A stretch of 64,000 bases of DNA. Origin: Nocardia neocaledoniensis (lineage in GTDB: Bacteria > Actinomycetota > Actinomycetes > Mycobacteriales > Mycobacteriaceae). Shown here piece after piece: positions 8,487-35,439 of this stretch. Numbering within the stretch: the first letter of the stretch is position 1; each line of letters starts with the position of its first letter. The notes under the pieces are model-generated. The model saw nothing but the letters and a program-made list of their open reading frames with translations, was not told the origin of the DNA and did no database searches. A program made the translations under genes and the position numbers. The DNA is taken from NCBI RefSeq assembly GCF_003182135.1, contig NZ_QGTL01000009.1, positions 1 to 64,000 of the forward strand. Direction: 5' to 3'.

Positions 8487-9854
8487 ATGGTCAGCAATCT
8501 TGCAGGTGGGCGGCCCCCACGGCAGGTGACGGAGTCGGGCGCACAGCTCGGGGCTCTGGAATCCTATGCCGCACAGGCCCATGGTTTTCTCAGCGCCGGT
8601 GGTGAACAGCTGACCCAGCTGGCCGGGCTGTTGCGTCCGCTCGTGCTCGAGTCCTGGTTGCGCAGTGTGCGCGGTGGTATCGATCCGGCGGACGTCCTCG
8701 ACGGTCGCGGTCTCCGCGGCGCCGATCTGGCACGGTATCGCGATGCTCATCCGCTCGCGGTGCTGATGCCGCTGGTCGACAAACTGCTGGTCCAGGACGC
8801 GGCGCGGGCGGGACTCATCGTCACCGTCGCCGATCAGTTCGGTCGCGTGCTCTCGGTGCACGGCCACCCCGAACAGGTCGCCGCGGCCGCCGAGATCGGG
8901 CTGCGCGAGGGCGACGATCTCAGCGAGCGCCGCATCGGCACCAACGCCGTGGGCCTCGTCGTGCGCACCGGCCGCGCGACCTGGATCCACGGACCCGAAC
9001 ATTTCCTCCATCGCATGCACCAGATCACGGGTGCGGCGGCGCCGGTGCACGAGCCGGACGGGCGATTGATCGGCGTTCTGATGATTGCCGGCGGGATGCG
9101 GGTGGCCAAGCCCGAGATCCTCGCTCTGGTGAAGGCGGCGGCCACCGCCGCCGAGATGGATCTGGTGCTGCGGGCCATGCGCGCGGGCAACGGCGGCGCC
9201 TCGACGCGGACCGATCGCGCCGACGCCGCCGCCGAACCGGCCAGGCTCGGACTCGAAGTGCTCGGCCTCGGGCAGCCGCAGCTGAGCGTCGCGGGGGAGC
9301 GGGTGTCGCTGTCGCAGCGGCACGCCGAGATCCTGCTGCTGCTCGCCGAACATCCCGAGGGGCTCGGCGCCGATCACCTGGCGCTGCTGCTCGACGACAC
9401 CGATCTGGACAACGGCACCATCCGCGCGGCGATGTCGCGGCTGCGCGCCGTGGTCGGCGCCGCGGCCGTCGGTTCCCGCCCATACCGTCTCCGGGTCCAT
9501 GTCGCAACCGATGTCGAGGCCTTGCGGGCGGCTCTCGACTCCGGTGATATCGAATCCGCATTGCGCTTGTACGCGGGTCCGGTGCTGCCTCGCTCCTCCG
9601 CGCCGGGCATCTGCGACATCCGCGACGAGCTTCGGGTGCGTCTGCGCACCGCCGTGCTCGCCTCCGCCGATCCCGGCGTGCTGCGCCGGTGGACGGCGGG
9701 TCCGGAGGGCCGCGACGACGCCGCGGCATGGGCTGCCTACCGGGCCACCGTGGACCGTGATTCACCCCTGTATGCGCAGATCGAAGCCAAGATCCGGGTG
9801 CTCGATCGCCGCCTCGGCGCCGATGCAACGCAGATGCAACGTTTCGGCTCATAG
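8487..9854 (+). CDS. GAF-domain transcriptional regulator with a winged-helix C-terminus
   Basis: A 455-residue protein. Residues about 50-230 resemble the sensory region of AcoR-type activators: LESWLRSV, then a GAF domain with DQFGRVLSVHG and ERRIGTNAVGLVVRTGRATWIHG. The sigma-54 AAA+ domain of AcoR is missing. Instead residues about 250-345 look like a winged helix (SVAGERVSLSQRHAEILLLL, NGTIRAAMSRLRAVVG). Such GAF/winged-helix proteins occur in actinobacteria near alcohol and aldehyde metabolism genes. Being next to mftG it could sense an alcohol-related ligand, but it could equally control the NRPS operon downstream. An AAGAAAGG ribosome site precedes ATG 8487. Function is inferred. Confidence 0.75.
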   Translation: MVSNLAGGRPPRQVTESGAQLGALESYAAQAHGFLSAGGEQLTQLAGLLRPLVLESWLRSVRGGIDPADVLDGRGLRGADLARYRDAHPLAVLMPLVDKLLVQDAARAGLIVTVADQFGRVLSVHGHPEQVAAAAEIGLREGDDLSERRIGTNAVGLVVRTGRATWIHGPEHFLHRMHQITGAAAPVHEPDGRLIGVLMIAGGMRVAKPEILALVKAAATAAEMDLVLRAMRAGNGGASTRTDRADAAAEPARLGLEVLGLGQPQLSVAGERVSLSQRHAEILLLLAEHPEGLGADHLALLLDDTDLDNGTIRAAMSRLRAVVGAAAVGSRPYRLRVHVATDVEALRAALDSGDIESALRLYAGPVLPRSSAPGICDIRDELRVRLRTAVLASADPGVLRRWTAGPEGRDDAAAWAAYRATVDRDSPLYAQIEAKIRVLDRRLGADATQMQRFGS

Positions 9855-9869
9855 TCTCCGGTTCTGAAA

Positions 9870-9912
9870 GTGTGGTAGCTCACACATTTGACGCGGATGT
9901 GGTGTGGCACAC
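9870..9912. promoter_or_regulatory. Two GTGTG/CACAC inverted repeats
   Basis: GTGTG-N6-CACAC at 9870-9885 and GTGTG-G-CACAC at 9902-9912 follow one another directly after the GAF regulator gene. A TTGACG lies between them at 9888-9893, but no good -10 hexamer follows at normal spacing. The paired arrangement suggests a dimeric activator or repressor acting on the leader of the NRPS operon. Confidence 0.4.
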
Positions 9913-9976
9913 ACTCATGCCCAGGTCGTGCGATCCGCTCGGAACATACTGGACGCCCGCTCCACTTTTTTAGCGG

Positions 9977-9991
9977 AAAAAGTTTCTTTTT
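9977..9991. repeat. A/T inverted repeat AAAAAG-TTT-CTTTTT
   Basis: Perfect 6-base arms around TTT in an AT-rich island, unusual for this GC-rich DNA. Because a T run ends the hairpin, it could be a weak terminator for the GAF regulator gene. Its AT content could also mark the NRPS promoter region. Confidence 0.35.
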
Positions 9992-10014
9992 ATTAACCGA
10001 GGGCTTAGTGTCTG

Positions 10015-10041
10015 CATCACATGGACAGCATCCATGTGATG
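10015..10041. promoter_or_regulatory. Perfect 10-base inverted repeat upstream of the NRPS operon
   Basis: CATCACATGG at 10015-10024 and CCATGTGATG at 10032-10041 are exact reverse complements with a 7-base spacer. They lie about 250 bases upstream of the NRPS start. It is either a regulator-binding site or an RNA hairpin in a long leader. The stretch 9855-10292 holds no convincing gene besides these repeats. Confidence 0.5.
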
Positions 10042-10292
10042 TAAGTGACAAAGCCGGGGCGCCGGGTATGCGCCGCGGCCGCGATGTTGGAGGAACGATC
10101 AACAGCTAGGCACCGACGGCCCTGCCGGGTCGTCGCTCTCGTCCACATGATCTGTCGGGGATCCTGCGCGAGTGCGGCGTCGCGCCCACTGCGCTCATAG
10201 CGAATTTCTCGGACCACGAAGAACTCGAGGTGTCTTCGTGCTGCCCGAAAAACGTTCGCGCTGCTGTTCTTTAGCGATTCGAGGAGGCTCTG

Positions 10293-28528
<18,236 letters not shown>

Positions 28529-28529
<1 letters not shown>

Positions 28530-31500
28530 TGTCGCACACGGATTCGGTCACGGCCGCGGTCTCGATCGACGCGCTGCTGGGTGACCAGGCGAACGAACGC
28601 CGGCGTGACCCGGCGACTCTGCTCGCCGCCTTCACCACCCTGGTCCGGCAGGACCCCGACGCCGTCGCCGTGCGCGACGGCGAGACCGAGCTGAGCTACG
28701 GCGAACTCGGAGCGCGCGCCGACGCGCTCGCGGTCCGGCTGGCCGCCCGTGGCGTCGGGCCCGAGACCACCGTGGCGGTGTCGCTGCCCCGCTCGGTGGA
28801 CCTGGTCGTCGCCGTCCACGCGGTGATCACCGCCGGTGGCGCCTTCGTCCTGCTCGACCCCGACGCGCCCGCCGAGGTGCGGCAGCGCACCGTGTCGCTG
28901 GCCGCGCCGGTCCTGGTCGTCACCGGGCCGGACGCGCCGCACCCGCACGGCGTTCCGGTGCTGCGCGTCGGCACCGCGGTCGACCTGTCCGCCGACGACC
29001 TGCCCGGCCCGTCCGCCGACAACCCCGCCTACCTGGTGGTCGACGTGGCCGGCGCGAGCGCGGTGGTCGTCGGCCACCGCGCCGCGCAGGCCAACGCGGT
29101 GTGGCGGCAACGGCTCTGCGGCATCGGCGCGGGCGATTCCGTGCTCTGGCACGCGCCACTGACCAGCCAGGCGACGGTGGGTGAACTGCTGCTCGCCCTG
29201 CAGACCGGCGCCACCCTCGTCCTCCCGACGAGCGACTCGCTCTCGCGCACCATCGCCGAAACCGGCGTCACCGCAGCCTGTTTCGCGCCCGACGAGCTCG
29301 CCCAGCTGGTCGAGCTGCCCGACGCCGAGGAGCGGCTCGACTCGCTGCGCGTGGTGCTGAGCTGCGGCGCACCGCTGCCTGCGAAGACGGCGGCGACCCT
29401 GCGCTCGGTGAGCGGCGCGACCCTCTGGCACGTCTACGGCAGGCCGGAGACGGCGGGCGAGGTGGTGGCCCACGAGGTGACCGGCGCCGACCTCGAGGTG
29501 GTGCCGCTTGGCTGTGCCGCCGACGACGTCGACCTGCTCGTGCTCGACGAACACCTGCGCCCGGTGCCCGACGGGGAAGTCGGCGAACTCTACGTCTCCG
29601 GCGTGCAGCTCGCGCGCGGCTACCTCGGCAGGCAGGCCACCGCCGCGACCTTCCTGGCCAACCCGATCGGCCCGGTCGACGACCGGATGTTCGCCACCGG
29701 CGACCTCGTCCGCCGTCGCCCGCCGGGTGACAGCTGGACCGCGGAACTCGAATTCGTCGGCCGCGTCGACGATCGCGCGCCCGCCGAACCACCGCGCCGC
29801 GGCGGACTGCCAGGCGAACTGCTGCTCGACGAATTCGAAGCGCAGGCCGCCGCCACCCCTTTCGACCCCGCGGTCGTGTACGCCCCCGGCGGGGGTGACG
29901 CGGCCTCGATCATCACCTATGGCGACCTGGACCGGCGCACCAACCAGCTCGCCCGGCATCTGACCGCACTCGGGGTCGGGCCGGAATCGGCGGTGCTCGT
30001 GGACATTCCGCGCTCGATCGAGCAGATCGTCGGCATCTACGCCGTGCTCAAGGCGGGCGGCGCCGTCGTGCCGGTCGACACGCCGGGACCGCTGCCGCCC
30101 GTCGCGAATCCCGCGCTGGTGCTCACCCTGCGCGAGCACGGCGTCGGCTACGACATCCCCGCGGTCGCCCTCGACGCGGTGCGCCTCGGCGACTACTCCG
30201 ACGAGCCGATCTCGCGTTCGGAACGCCGCGCCCCGGTCCTGCCGCAGCACCCGGCCTTCGTGCTCTATCCCCACGGCGCCACCCACGGCATCACGATCAG
30301 CCACATCGCCGCCGTGCACCGGCTGACCGGTATCCAGGGCAGGCACGGCTTCACCGGCCGCGACGTGTTCCTGCACCAGGCCGAGGTCGGCGCCGTCACG
30401 GACTGGCACGGCTATGTGCTGCCGCTGCGGGTCGGCGCCACCGTCGTGCTCACCGAACCTCCCGATCCGGTGCGGCTGACCCGCCTGATCGCCGACTACG
30501 GCGTCACCGCCGCCGAATTCACCCCGCCGCGGTTGTCGGCGTTCACCGAGTACGTCGACGGCATGGGACTGCGCGCGGAGATCGCCGCGCTGCGCAGTGT
30601 GGTCGTGCTCGGCGCGCCGCTCTCGGCCGCCGAGGTCCGCGCGTTCGGCGCGGTGACCGGCGCCCGGCTGCACCACGACTACGGCAGGGCCGAGGCCACC
30701 GTCACCCTCACCTATCCCGCCGCTCCGCGCACCGACACCCCGGAGCCGCCCGCCGTGCGGGTCCGCGAATGGAACCGGCGCGTCTACGTCCTCGACCCGA
30801 ACCTGCGCCCGACCAGTCCCGGCGTGGCGGGCGAGCTGTACCTGTCCGGCGCGCAACTGGCGCGCGGCTACCGCGACGATCCGGTCGCGACCGCCGACTG
30901 TTTCGTCGCCAATCCGTTCGGCATCCCCGGCGAGCGCATGTTCCGCACCGGCGAGCGCGCCCGCTGGGAGATCGACGGCACCGCGGCGGCCCTGGTTCGC
31001 CTCGGCGCCGACACGACGCGCACCGCGCCGCGGGCATCGGTGCTCGGCCGCGGCGCGAGCATGCGCGCCAGGGTGGGCGCGGGCGTCGGCGCCCGGATCG
31101 CCGAACTGTCCCAGGTGCACGCCGTGCCGCCGTTCGCGGTGGTGCGTGCCGCGATGACGGTGCTGCTCGCCTGGCAGTCCGGCAGTACCGACCTCGGTGG
31201 CTCACTCGCCGAAATCCTCTGCGCCGAACCCGATCCCATGATCGCCTCGACCGCCACCGCGACAAGCGAATCGTGCGCGCTGACCGGCCCGCTCGGCGCG
31301 GTGACCCTGAGCTACCTCGACACCGCCGCCGAATCCTTCGGCGTCCCCGGCCTCGAGCTCACCCCGATGTACTTCGACGGGCCGGTGGCCGACGGGGTGC
31401 ACTTCATCGTCACCGGGCACGCCGACGGTCACGTCGGTCTCGAAATCGAATACAGCACAGACCGATTCGACGACCACTCGGCCGCCGCCCTGCTGCGCCG

Positions 31501-31600
31501 CTATGCCCGCGCACTCGGCCTGCTGACCGCCGCACCCGAGACACCCAGCGGCGCGCTCGATCTCAGTACCCCCGCCGAACGCAGAAAGGCACTCCCATGA
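28529..31600 (+). CDS. Tandem degenerate adenylation-domain protein with a partial C-domain tail
   Basis: A 1023-residue protein whose ATG overlaps the stop of the NRPS by one base. Two adenylation-like halves follow each other (about 20-425 and 430-830). Both lack the ATP-gripping TSGSTGxPKG loop: the places read VDVAGASAVVVG and YPHGATHGITIS. The FDxSVWE motif is gone, and LYGPTE has become VYGRPE and DYGRAE. The C-terminal subdomain with the catalytic Lys is missing from both. ATGDLV survives in the first half, but the second has RTGERA. The last 190 residues resemble the end of a C domain (IEYSTDRFDDHSAAALLRRY). No T domain is present. Without stops or frameshifts over 3 kb it looks maintained, not decayed. 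A structural, docking or MbtH-binding role is conceivable; I know of no described equivalent. Confidence 0.85.
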
Positions 31601-31812
31601 CGAACCCCTTCGACGACGAGAACGCCCAGTTCTACGTCCTGGTCAACGCCGAGGGCGAACATTCGCTCTGGCCCACCTTCGCCGCGGTTCCCGGCGGGTG
31701 GACGGTGGCCTTCGGCGCCGCCACCCGCACCGCCTGTCTGCAGTACGTGGAATCCCATTGGCTCGACATGCGTCCCAACTCGCTGATCGCCGCCATGGCC
31801 AACGAACCCTGA
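31597..31812 (+). CDS. mbtH: MbtH-like protein
   Basis: A 71-residue protein whose ATG overlaps the preceding stop (ATGA), so it is the third gene of the NRPS operon. It carries the full MbtH signature: NAEGEHSLWP at residues 17-26, PGGW at 32-35, and a CLQYVESHWLDMRPNSL stretch at 47-63. MbtH proteins bind the N-terminal subdomain of many actinobacterial A domains and are needed for their folding or activity. Its clients are probably the five A domains of the large synthetase, and perhaps the degenerate A domains encoded between them. The position after the degenerate gene, not next to the synthetase, is unusual. Confidence 0.95.
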   Translation: MTNPFDDENAQFYVLVNAEGEHSLWPTFAAVPGGWTVAFGAATRTACLQYVESHWLDMRPNSLIAAMANEP

Positions 31813-31834
31813 TCCCGCCGCCGTACATTGGGGT

Positions 31835-32698
31835 ATGCGGACCGTCACGCGTACTCGGGTGGGCTTCGCGGTGGCCCTCGTCCTCGGACTGGTCATCGGC
31901 GCGTTCCTGAGTGTCGTCCTCCGCTCGACCGACGTCTTCGATCCGCCCCGCCGCACCACCACCGCCCGCGATGTGGAACACGCCGAACAGGTGCTGTTCG
32001 CCTCGGACCGTGGGTTCCCTTCGGTACGCACCGTGCTGCGCTCGCGCGCCGACGTCACCCAGTTCGCCGGTCGCTTCTTCGACGAGGACACCGCCGACGA
32101 CATCACCGAAACCCTCGCTGCCCGCGACTTCGCGGCCGAGGCCCTGATCGCCTTCGCCTGGGGCGCCGGCTGCGCACCCGGTGACGGCGCGAAGCTGACC
32201 ACCACCGGGAACGCCGACTACTCCGTCCGTCTCACCGGCGCCGACCATCCGCCCGAGGAATGCGCCGCGCCCTGGGAGATCCTCGCGGTCTTCGCCCTTC
32301 CGAAGGCCGAGGTTCCGCCGGAAACCCGGCTGGGCGGCATGCGCCCCGACCCGCCAGGGCCCGCCGGCCTCGCGCATTTCGCCGCGGTCTCCGACCAGCC
32401 CGCACGCGGTATGGAGGTCTCCCAGCCGGACCAGCTCGCCGCCTTCCTCACCGGGTTCGAACCGGTCGCGGCCGACCGGGTGCGCTCGGCCGTGCGCGAT
32501 CGCGCCACCGCCGATCGCGCCTTCGCTTTCGTCCTGCTCGGCTGTCACAACGACGGCGCCTACCTGGTCCTGTCGCCGGCGCGGATGGAGCCGGTGCTGA
32601 CCGCGACCGAACCGGTGGTCTGCGTGAAACCCGACCACTACGTCGCGGTGTTCACGGTTCCGGCCGAGTCCGTCCCGGCCGGCGCGACCATCGGCTGA
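31835..32698 (+). CDS. Membrane-anchored hypothetical protein
   Basis: A 287-residue protein starting 22 bases after mbtH. Residues about 9-30 form one hydrophobic segment (FAVALVLGLVIGAFLSVVL) after a positively charged start, so the rest should lie outside the membrane. The body has no motif I recognise; two Cys pairs (around residues 112 and 145, and later 236 and 260) might form disulfides. The short distance suggests cotranscription with the NRPS operon, but a functional link is unproven. It converges on the DUF1254 gene. Confidence 0.75.
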   Translation: MRTVTRTRVGFAVALVLGLVIGAFLSVVLRSTDVFDPPRRTTTARDVEHAEQVLFASDRGFPSVRTVLRSRADVTQFAGRFFDEDTADDITETLAARDFAAEALIAFAWGAGCAPGDGAKLTTTGNADYSVRLTGADHPPEECAAPWEILAVFALPKAEVPPETRLGGMRPDPPGPAGLAHFAAVSDQPARGMEVSQPDQLAAFLTGFEPVAADRVRSAVRDRATADRAFAFVLLGCHNDGAYLVLSPARMEPVLTATEPVVCVKPDHYVAVFTVPAESVPAGATIG

Positions 32699-32706
32699 CG
32701 CGTCAG
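32695..32706. repeat. 12-base palindrome joining two convergent stop codons
   Basis: CTGACGCGTCAG is a perfect palindrome. The stop of the plus-strand gene (32696-32698) and that of the minus-strand gene (32703-32705) both lie inside it, so the two genes end 4 bases apart. Confidence 0.6.
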
Positions 32707-34118
32707 CGGGCAGTCATCGGCGGTGGTTGCCAGTCGCCGTCGATCGCCCGCTCATCCGGCGCGTAGAGGCGCAGCGTGAGGGAGAAGTCGCCGGTGGCCG
32801 GGATCGGTAGCCAGTTGCCGGTGGGGACAGCGGGGCGCGGGTCCTCGTGCTGGAGCACGATGTCCACCGCGCCGTCCGGGCCGGGGACCGGCGGTGGCGC
32901 GTGGCCGACCGTGTAGATCTCGGCGGGGTTGCGGACGAGGAAGCCGTCGGGGTCGTAGGCGGTGAGGGAGGCGAAGGCGTGGGTGGGTGGCCACTGGCCC
33001 TGGTCGAAGCGGATGCGATAGGCGCGGGGGCGGCCCGTGTCGTCGGTGGTCGGGGCCCAGAGTTCGGCGTAGAGGATGTCGTGGATCGGGGCCTGACCGG
33101 GCGAGCGCATTGCGGTCGCGGCGCGGCGCAGGTAGTCGGTGCCGCTGGTGCCGCGGTCGACCGGGATCTCCCAGCCGTTGACGTGCCGGGCGGTGGGGTC
33201 CGTCCATTCCACGATCTGTCGGCGCGCCCGGCGGACGGCCTCGTCGAGCACGTCCATCGACAGGGTGTCGACGTTCCCGCCCGGCCGTACGCCGATCTGG
33301 GCGAGTCGCTCCATCAGCGGTGCGTCCGCCGCGCCGGGGGAGTCGGTGACCATCAGCCTGCACAGCCGGTCCAGATAGGTGCGGCCGTCGAGGGCGGCGA
33401 TCCGTTTCACCGGTGGCTCGTTGCCCCGGTCGATCTGATGGACCCGGCTCACCGTCGAGTCGTATTCGCGGCGCTGCCACGCGACGGCGGGAATCAGCCG
33501 GATCCGCTGCTGCCAGTGGTTGACCCGCGGGCCGTCCGCCGTGCCGTTGATCTGGATGCGGCCGAGGATCGTCGCCATGTTCGACGGCATGTGCAGTTGC
33601 GTGGTGTGCGGTGGCACCGAGCCGGTCCAGTCCGGGCCGACGAGCACGTAGGTGTACGGCGGGCCCTCGGCGTCGACGGTGGTCCGCGGCTGTTCGCGGG
33701 ACAGGTCGTGCACCGTGTCGCCCCACCCGTCCAGCAGCTGGAACAGCCAGAACCGGTCCGGCTCCATCCCGGGCAGCTGCAGCACCAGCGGCTGGTCGGA
33801 CAGGTCGAGCCAGGCCTGCGAATACACCATGTCGTGGCCGAGCCTGGCCACCCCGCGATCCTGCGGATCGGGCAGCACGCTGTGATCGAAGGTGTTGGTC
33901 GGCGCGCTCGCGGCCCGCATCATGTCCAGCATGATCATCGGATAACCGAAGACATACGCCTCCGCCGCGAGCGCGACCCGATCCGGCGGCCCGGACGTGC
34001 GCGCAGGCGACGGCAGCGGTTCCCCGCCGCCACACCCCGGCAGCAGCGCCCCCACCCCGGCGGCCACGCCGAGCCCGAGCACCCGCCGCCTGCTCAGCCC
34101 ACCAGCCCGACCATCCAC
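32703..34118 (-). CDS. DUF1254/DUF1214 lipoprotein with a Tat-type signal
   Basis: About 471 residues. The N-terminus has a twin-arginine stretch SRRRVLGLG, a hydrophobic core and a lipobox LPGC, predicting export by Tat and lipid attachment. The DUF1254 region starts near AAEAYVFGYPMIM; the DUF1214 part is C-terminal (FASLTAYDPDGFLV, VDIVLQHEDPR). Such proteins are common in actinobacteria and their biochemical role is unclear. I chose GTG 34118 because GGAGGT lies 4 to 5 bases before it; an ATG 12 bases upstream (34130) is in frame but has no ribosome site. The gene ends inside a palindrome shared with the convergent neighbour. Confidence 0.85.
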   Translation of the reverse strand: MDGRAGGLSRRRVLGLGVAAGVGALLPGCGGGEPLPSPARTSGPPDRVALAAEAYVFGYPMIMLDMMRAASAPTNTFDHSVLPDPQDRGVARLGHDMVYSQAWLDLSDQPLVLQLPGMEPDRFWLFQLLDGWGDTVHDLSREQPRTTVDAEGPPYTYVLVGPDWTGSVPPHTTQLHMPSNMATILGRIQINGTADGPRVNHWQQRIRLIPAVAWQRREYDSTVSRVHQIDRGNEPPVKRIAALDGRTYLDRLCRLMVTDSPGAADAPLMERLAQIGVRPGGNVDTLSMDVLDEAVRRARRQIVEWTDPTARHVNGWEIPVDRGTSGTDYLRRAATAMRSPGQAPIHDILYAELWAPTTDDTGRPRAYRIRFDQGQWPPTHAFASLTAYDPDGFLVRNPAEIYTVGHAPPPVPGPDGAVDIVLQHEDPRPAVPTGNWLPIPATGDFSLTLRLYAPDERAIDGDWQPPPMTAR

Positions 34119-34203
34119 GCACACCTCCATCCGAAGGCCCGAACAGCCAAACTAGCCCGCCCCCACCCCCCGCCCCTCACACACAACGGGTGAACTCCGC
34201 AGC

Positions 34204-35427
34204 TCAGCCGAGGAGGGCTCGGTGCATGAGGTGGGTGGCTCTGGCTCGGGAGGCGCGGGGGTCGGCGGGGTAGGCCTGGCCGAGGTCGATGATCATGGCG
34301 AAGGCGGCGTGGACGAGGAAGCGGGCCTCGGCGGGGGAGAGGGCGGGGCGGACCTCGCGGACGAGGCGGGCCCATTCCTGGACGCTCAGGCGCTGGATGT
34401 TGCGCAGGACCGCGCGTTCCTCGGCGGGCACGTGCCCGAACTCGGCGTAGTAGACGACGGCGAGGGCGCGTTCGTCGAAGGTGTCGGTGACGAACTGGTC
34501 GATCAGCACGTCCAGCGCGGCGCTGCTGTCGGGGGTACCCGCGACGGCGGGACCGATCGCGCCGGAGACGCGGTCGGCCGCGCGGCGGAAGGCGGCGGCG
34601 AGGATGTCGCTCTTGCCGCGGTAGAAGCGGTACACCGCCGAGGCCGCCGACAGCCCGGCCGCCGAGGCGATGTCCTCCACGCTCACGTTCGGGTAGCCGC
34701 GCTCGTGGAAGAGCTCCACCGCTTTGCGCAGCAGCAGTTCGTGTTTGAACGACTCCGGGATCTCGACCTTGGTCGGTGGCTCGGAAGCCGTTGCCGCGGG
34801 CGGCAATCCGGGCTCGGCGAGCGCGAAACAGGCCGCGCTGAGCAGCCTGGCGAGCGTGCGCGCGGGCAGTGCCGCGTGGTGGTCGGCGATGCTGGTGATC
34901 ACGCCGAACATGGCCGTGGACAACACCCGCAGATCGGCCGCCGTGAGCTCGGGGCGCAGGACCGCCAGCTGCGTGTCGAGCGCGGCGAGGACCGCGGTGC
35001 GCTGCTCGTCGAGCACCAGCCGGTCGGCGGGCTCGAGGTAGCGGCCCTCCCAGCGCACCAGGGTGACGGTGGCGCGGTTCTCCACGGTCGCGCCGATCAG
35101 CCCGGTCAGCATGTGGCGCAACCGGTCCGCCGCGGCGGGCGTCGCCTCGGCCGAGACCGACACCGAGGCGGTGAACGCCTCGCCGACCCGCAGCAGCTCC
35201 TCCCGGAACAGCGCGTACTTGCTCGGATAGTGCCGGTACAGCGCCGCCGAGCTGATCCCCAGCCCGGCGGCGATGTCCTCCATGCTCACTCCGTGATACC
35301 CGGCGGCGCCGAACGCCATCGCCGAGGTGGCCGCGATCTGCGCACGCCGATTCTTCGGCCGCCGCCGCACACCGTCCTTCGCGCCGACAACCGATCCACG
35401 TGCTCCACGAGACTCGCCGACATTCAT
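34204..35427 (-). CDS. Double TetR-family regulator (two fused TetR units)
   Basis: A 407-residue protein made of two consecutive TetR-type units. The first helix-turn-helix is near residues 30-75 (VSMEDIAAGLGISSAALYRHY), the second near 235-285 (VSVEDIASAAGLSAASAVYRFY). Each is followed by a helical domain. Normal TetR proteins have about 200 residues and dimerise; a fused pair could act as a pseudo-dimer. It starts 12 bases after the stop of the acetoacetyl-CoA synthetase gene on the same strand, so the two are probably cotranscribed and may share regulation by acyl-CoA ligands. Targets are unknown. Confidence 0.88.
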   Translation of the reverse strand: MNVGESRGARGSVVGAKDGVRRRPKNRRAQIAATSAMAFGAAGYHGVSMEDIAAGLGISSAALYRHYPSKYALFREELLRVGEAFTASVSVSAEATPAAADRLRHMLTGLIGATVENRATVTLVRWEGRYLEPADRLVLDEQRTAVLAALDTQLAVLRPELTAADLRVLSTAMFGVITSIADHHAALPARTLARLLSAACFALAEPGLPPAATASEPPTKVEIPESFKHELLLRKAVELFHERGYPNVSVEDIASAAGLSAASAVYRFYRGKSDILAAAFRRAADRVSGAIGPAVAGTPDSSAALDVLIDQFVTDTFDERALAVVYYAEFGHVPAEERAVLRNIQRLSVQEWARLVREVRPALSPAEARFLVHAAFAMIIDLGQAYPADPRASRARATHLMHRALLG

Positions 35428-35439
35428 GCCAGAAGTGTA

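Noticed and set aside
9855..10292. Possible iron box (DmdR/IdeR site) that would mark the NRPS as a siderophore system
   Set aside because: No TTAGGTTAGGCTAACCTAA-like palindrome is present. The nearest TTAACC and CTTAGT strings do not form one.
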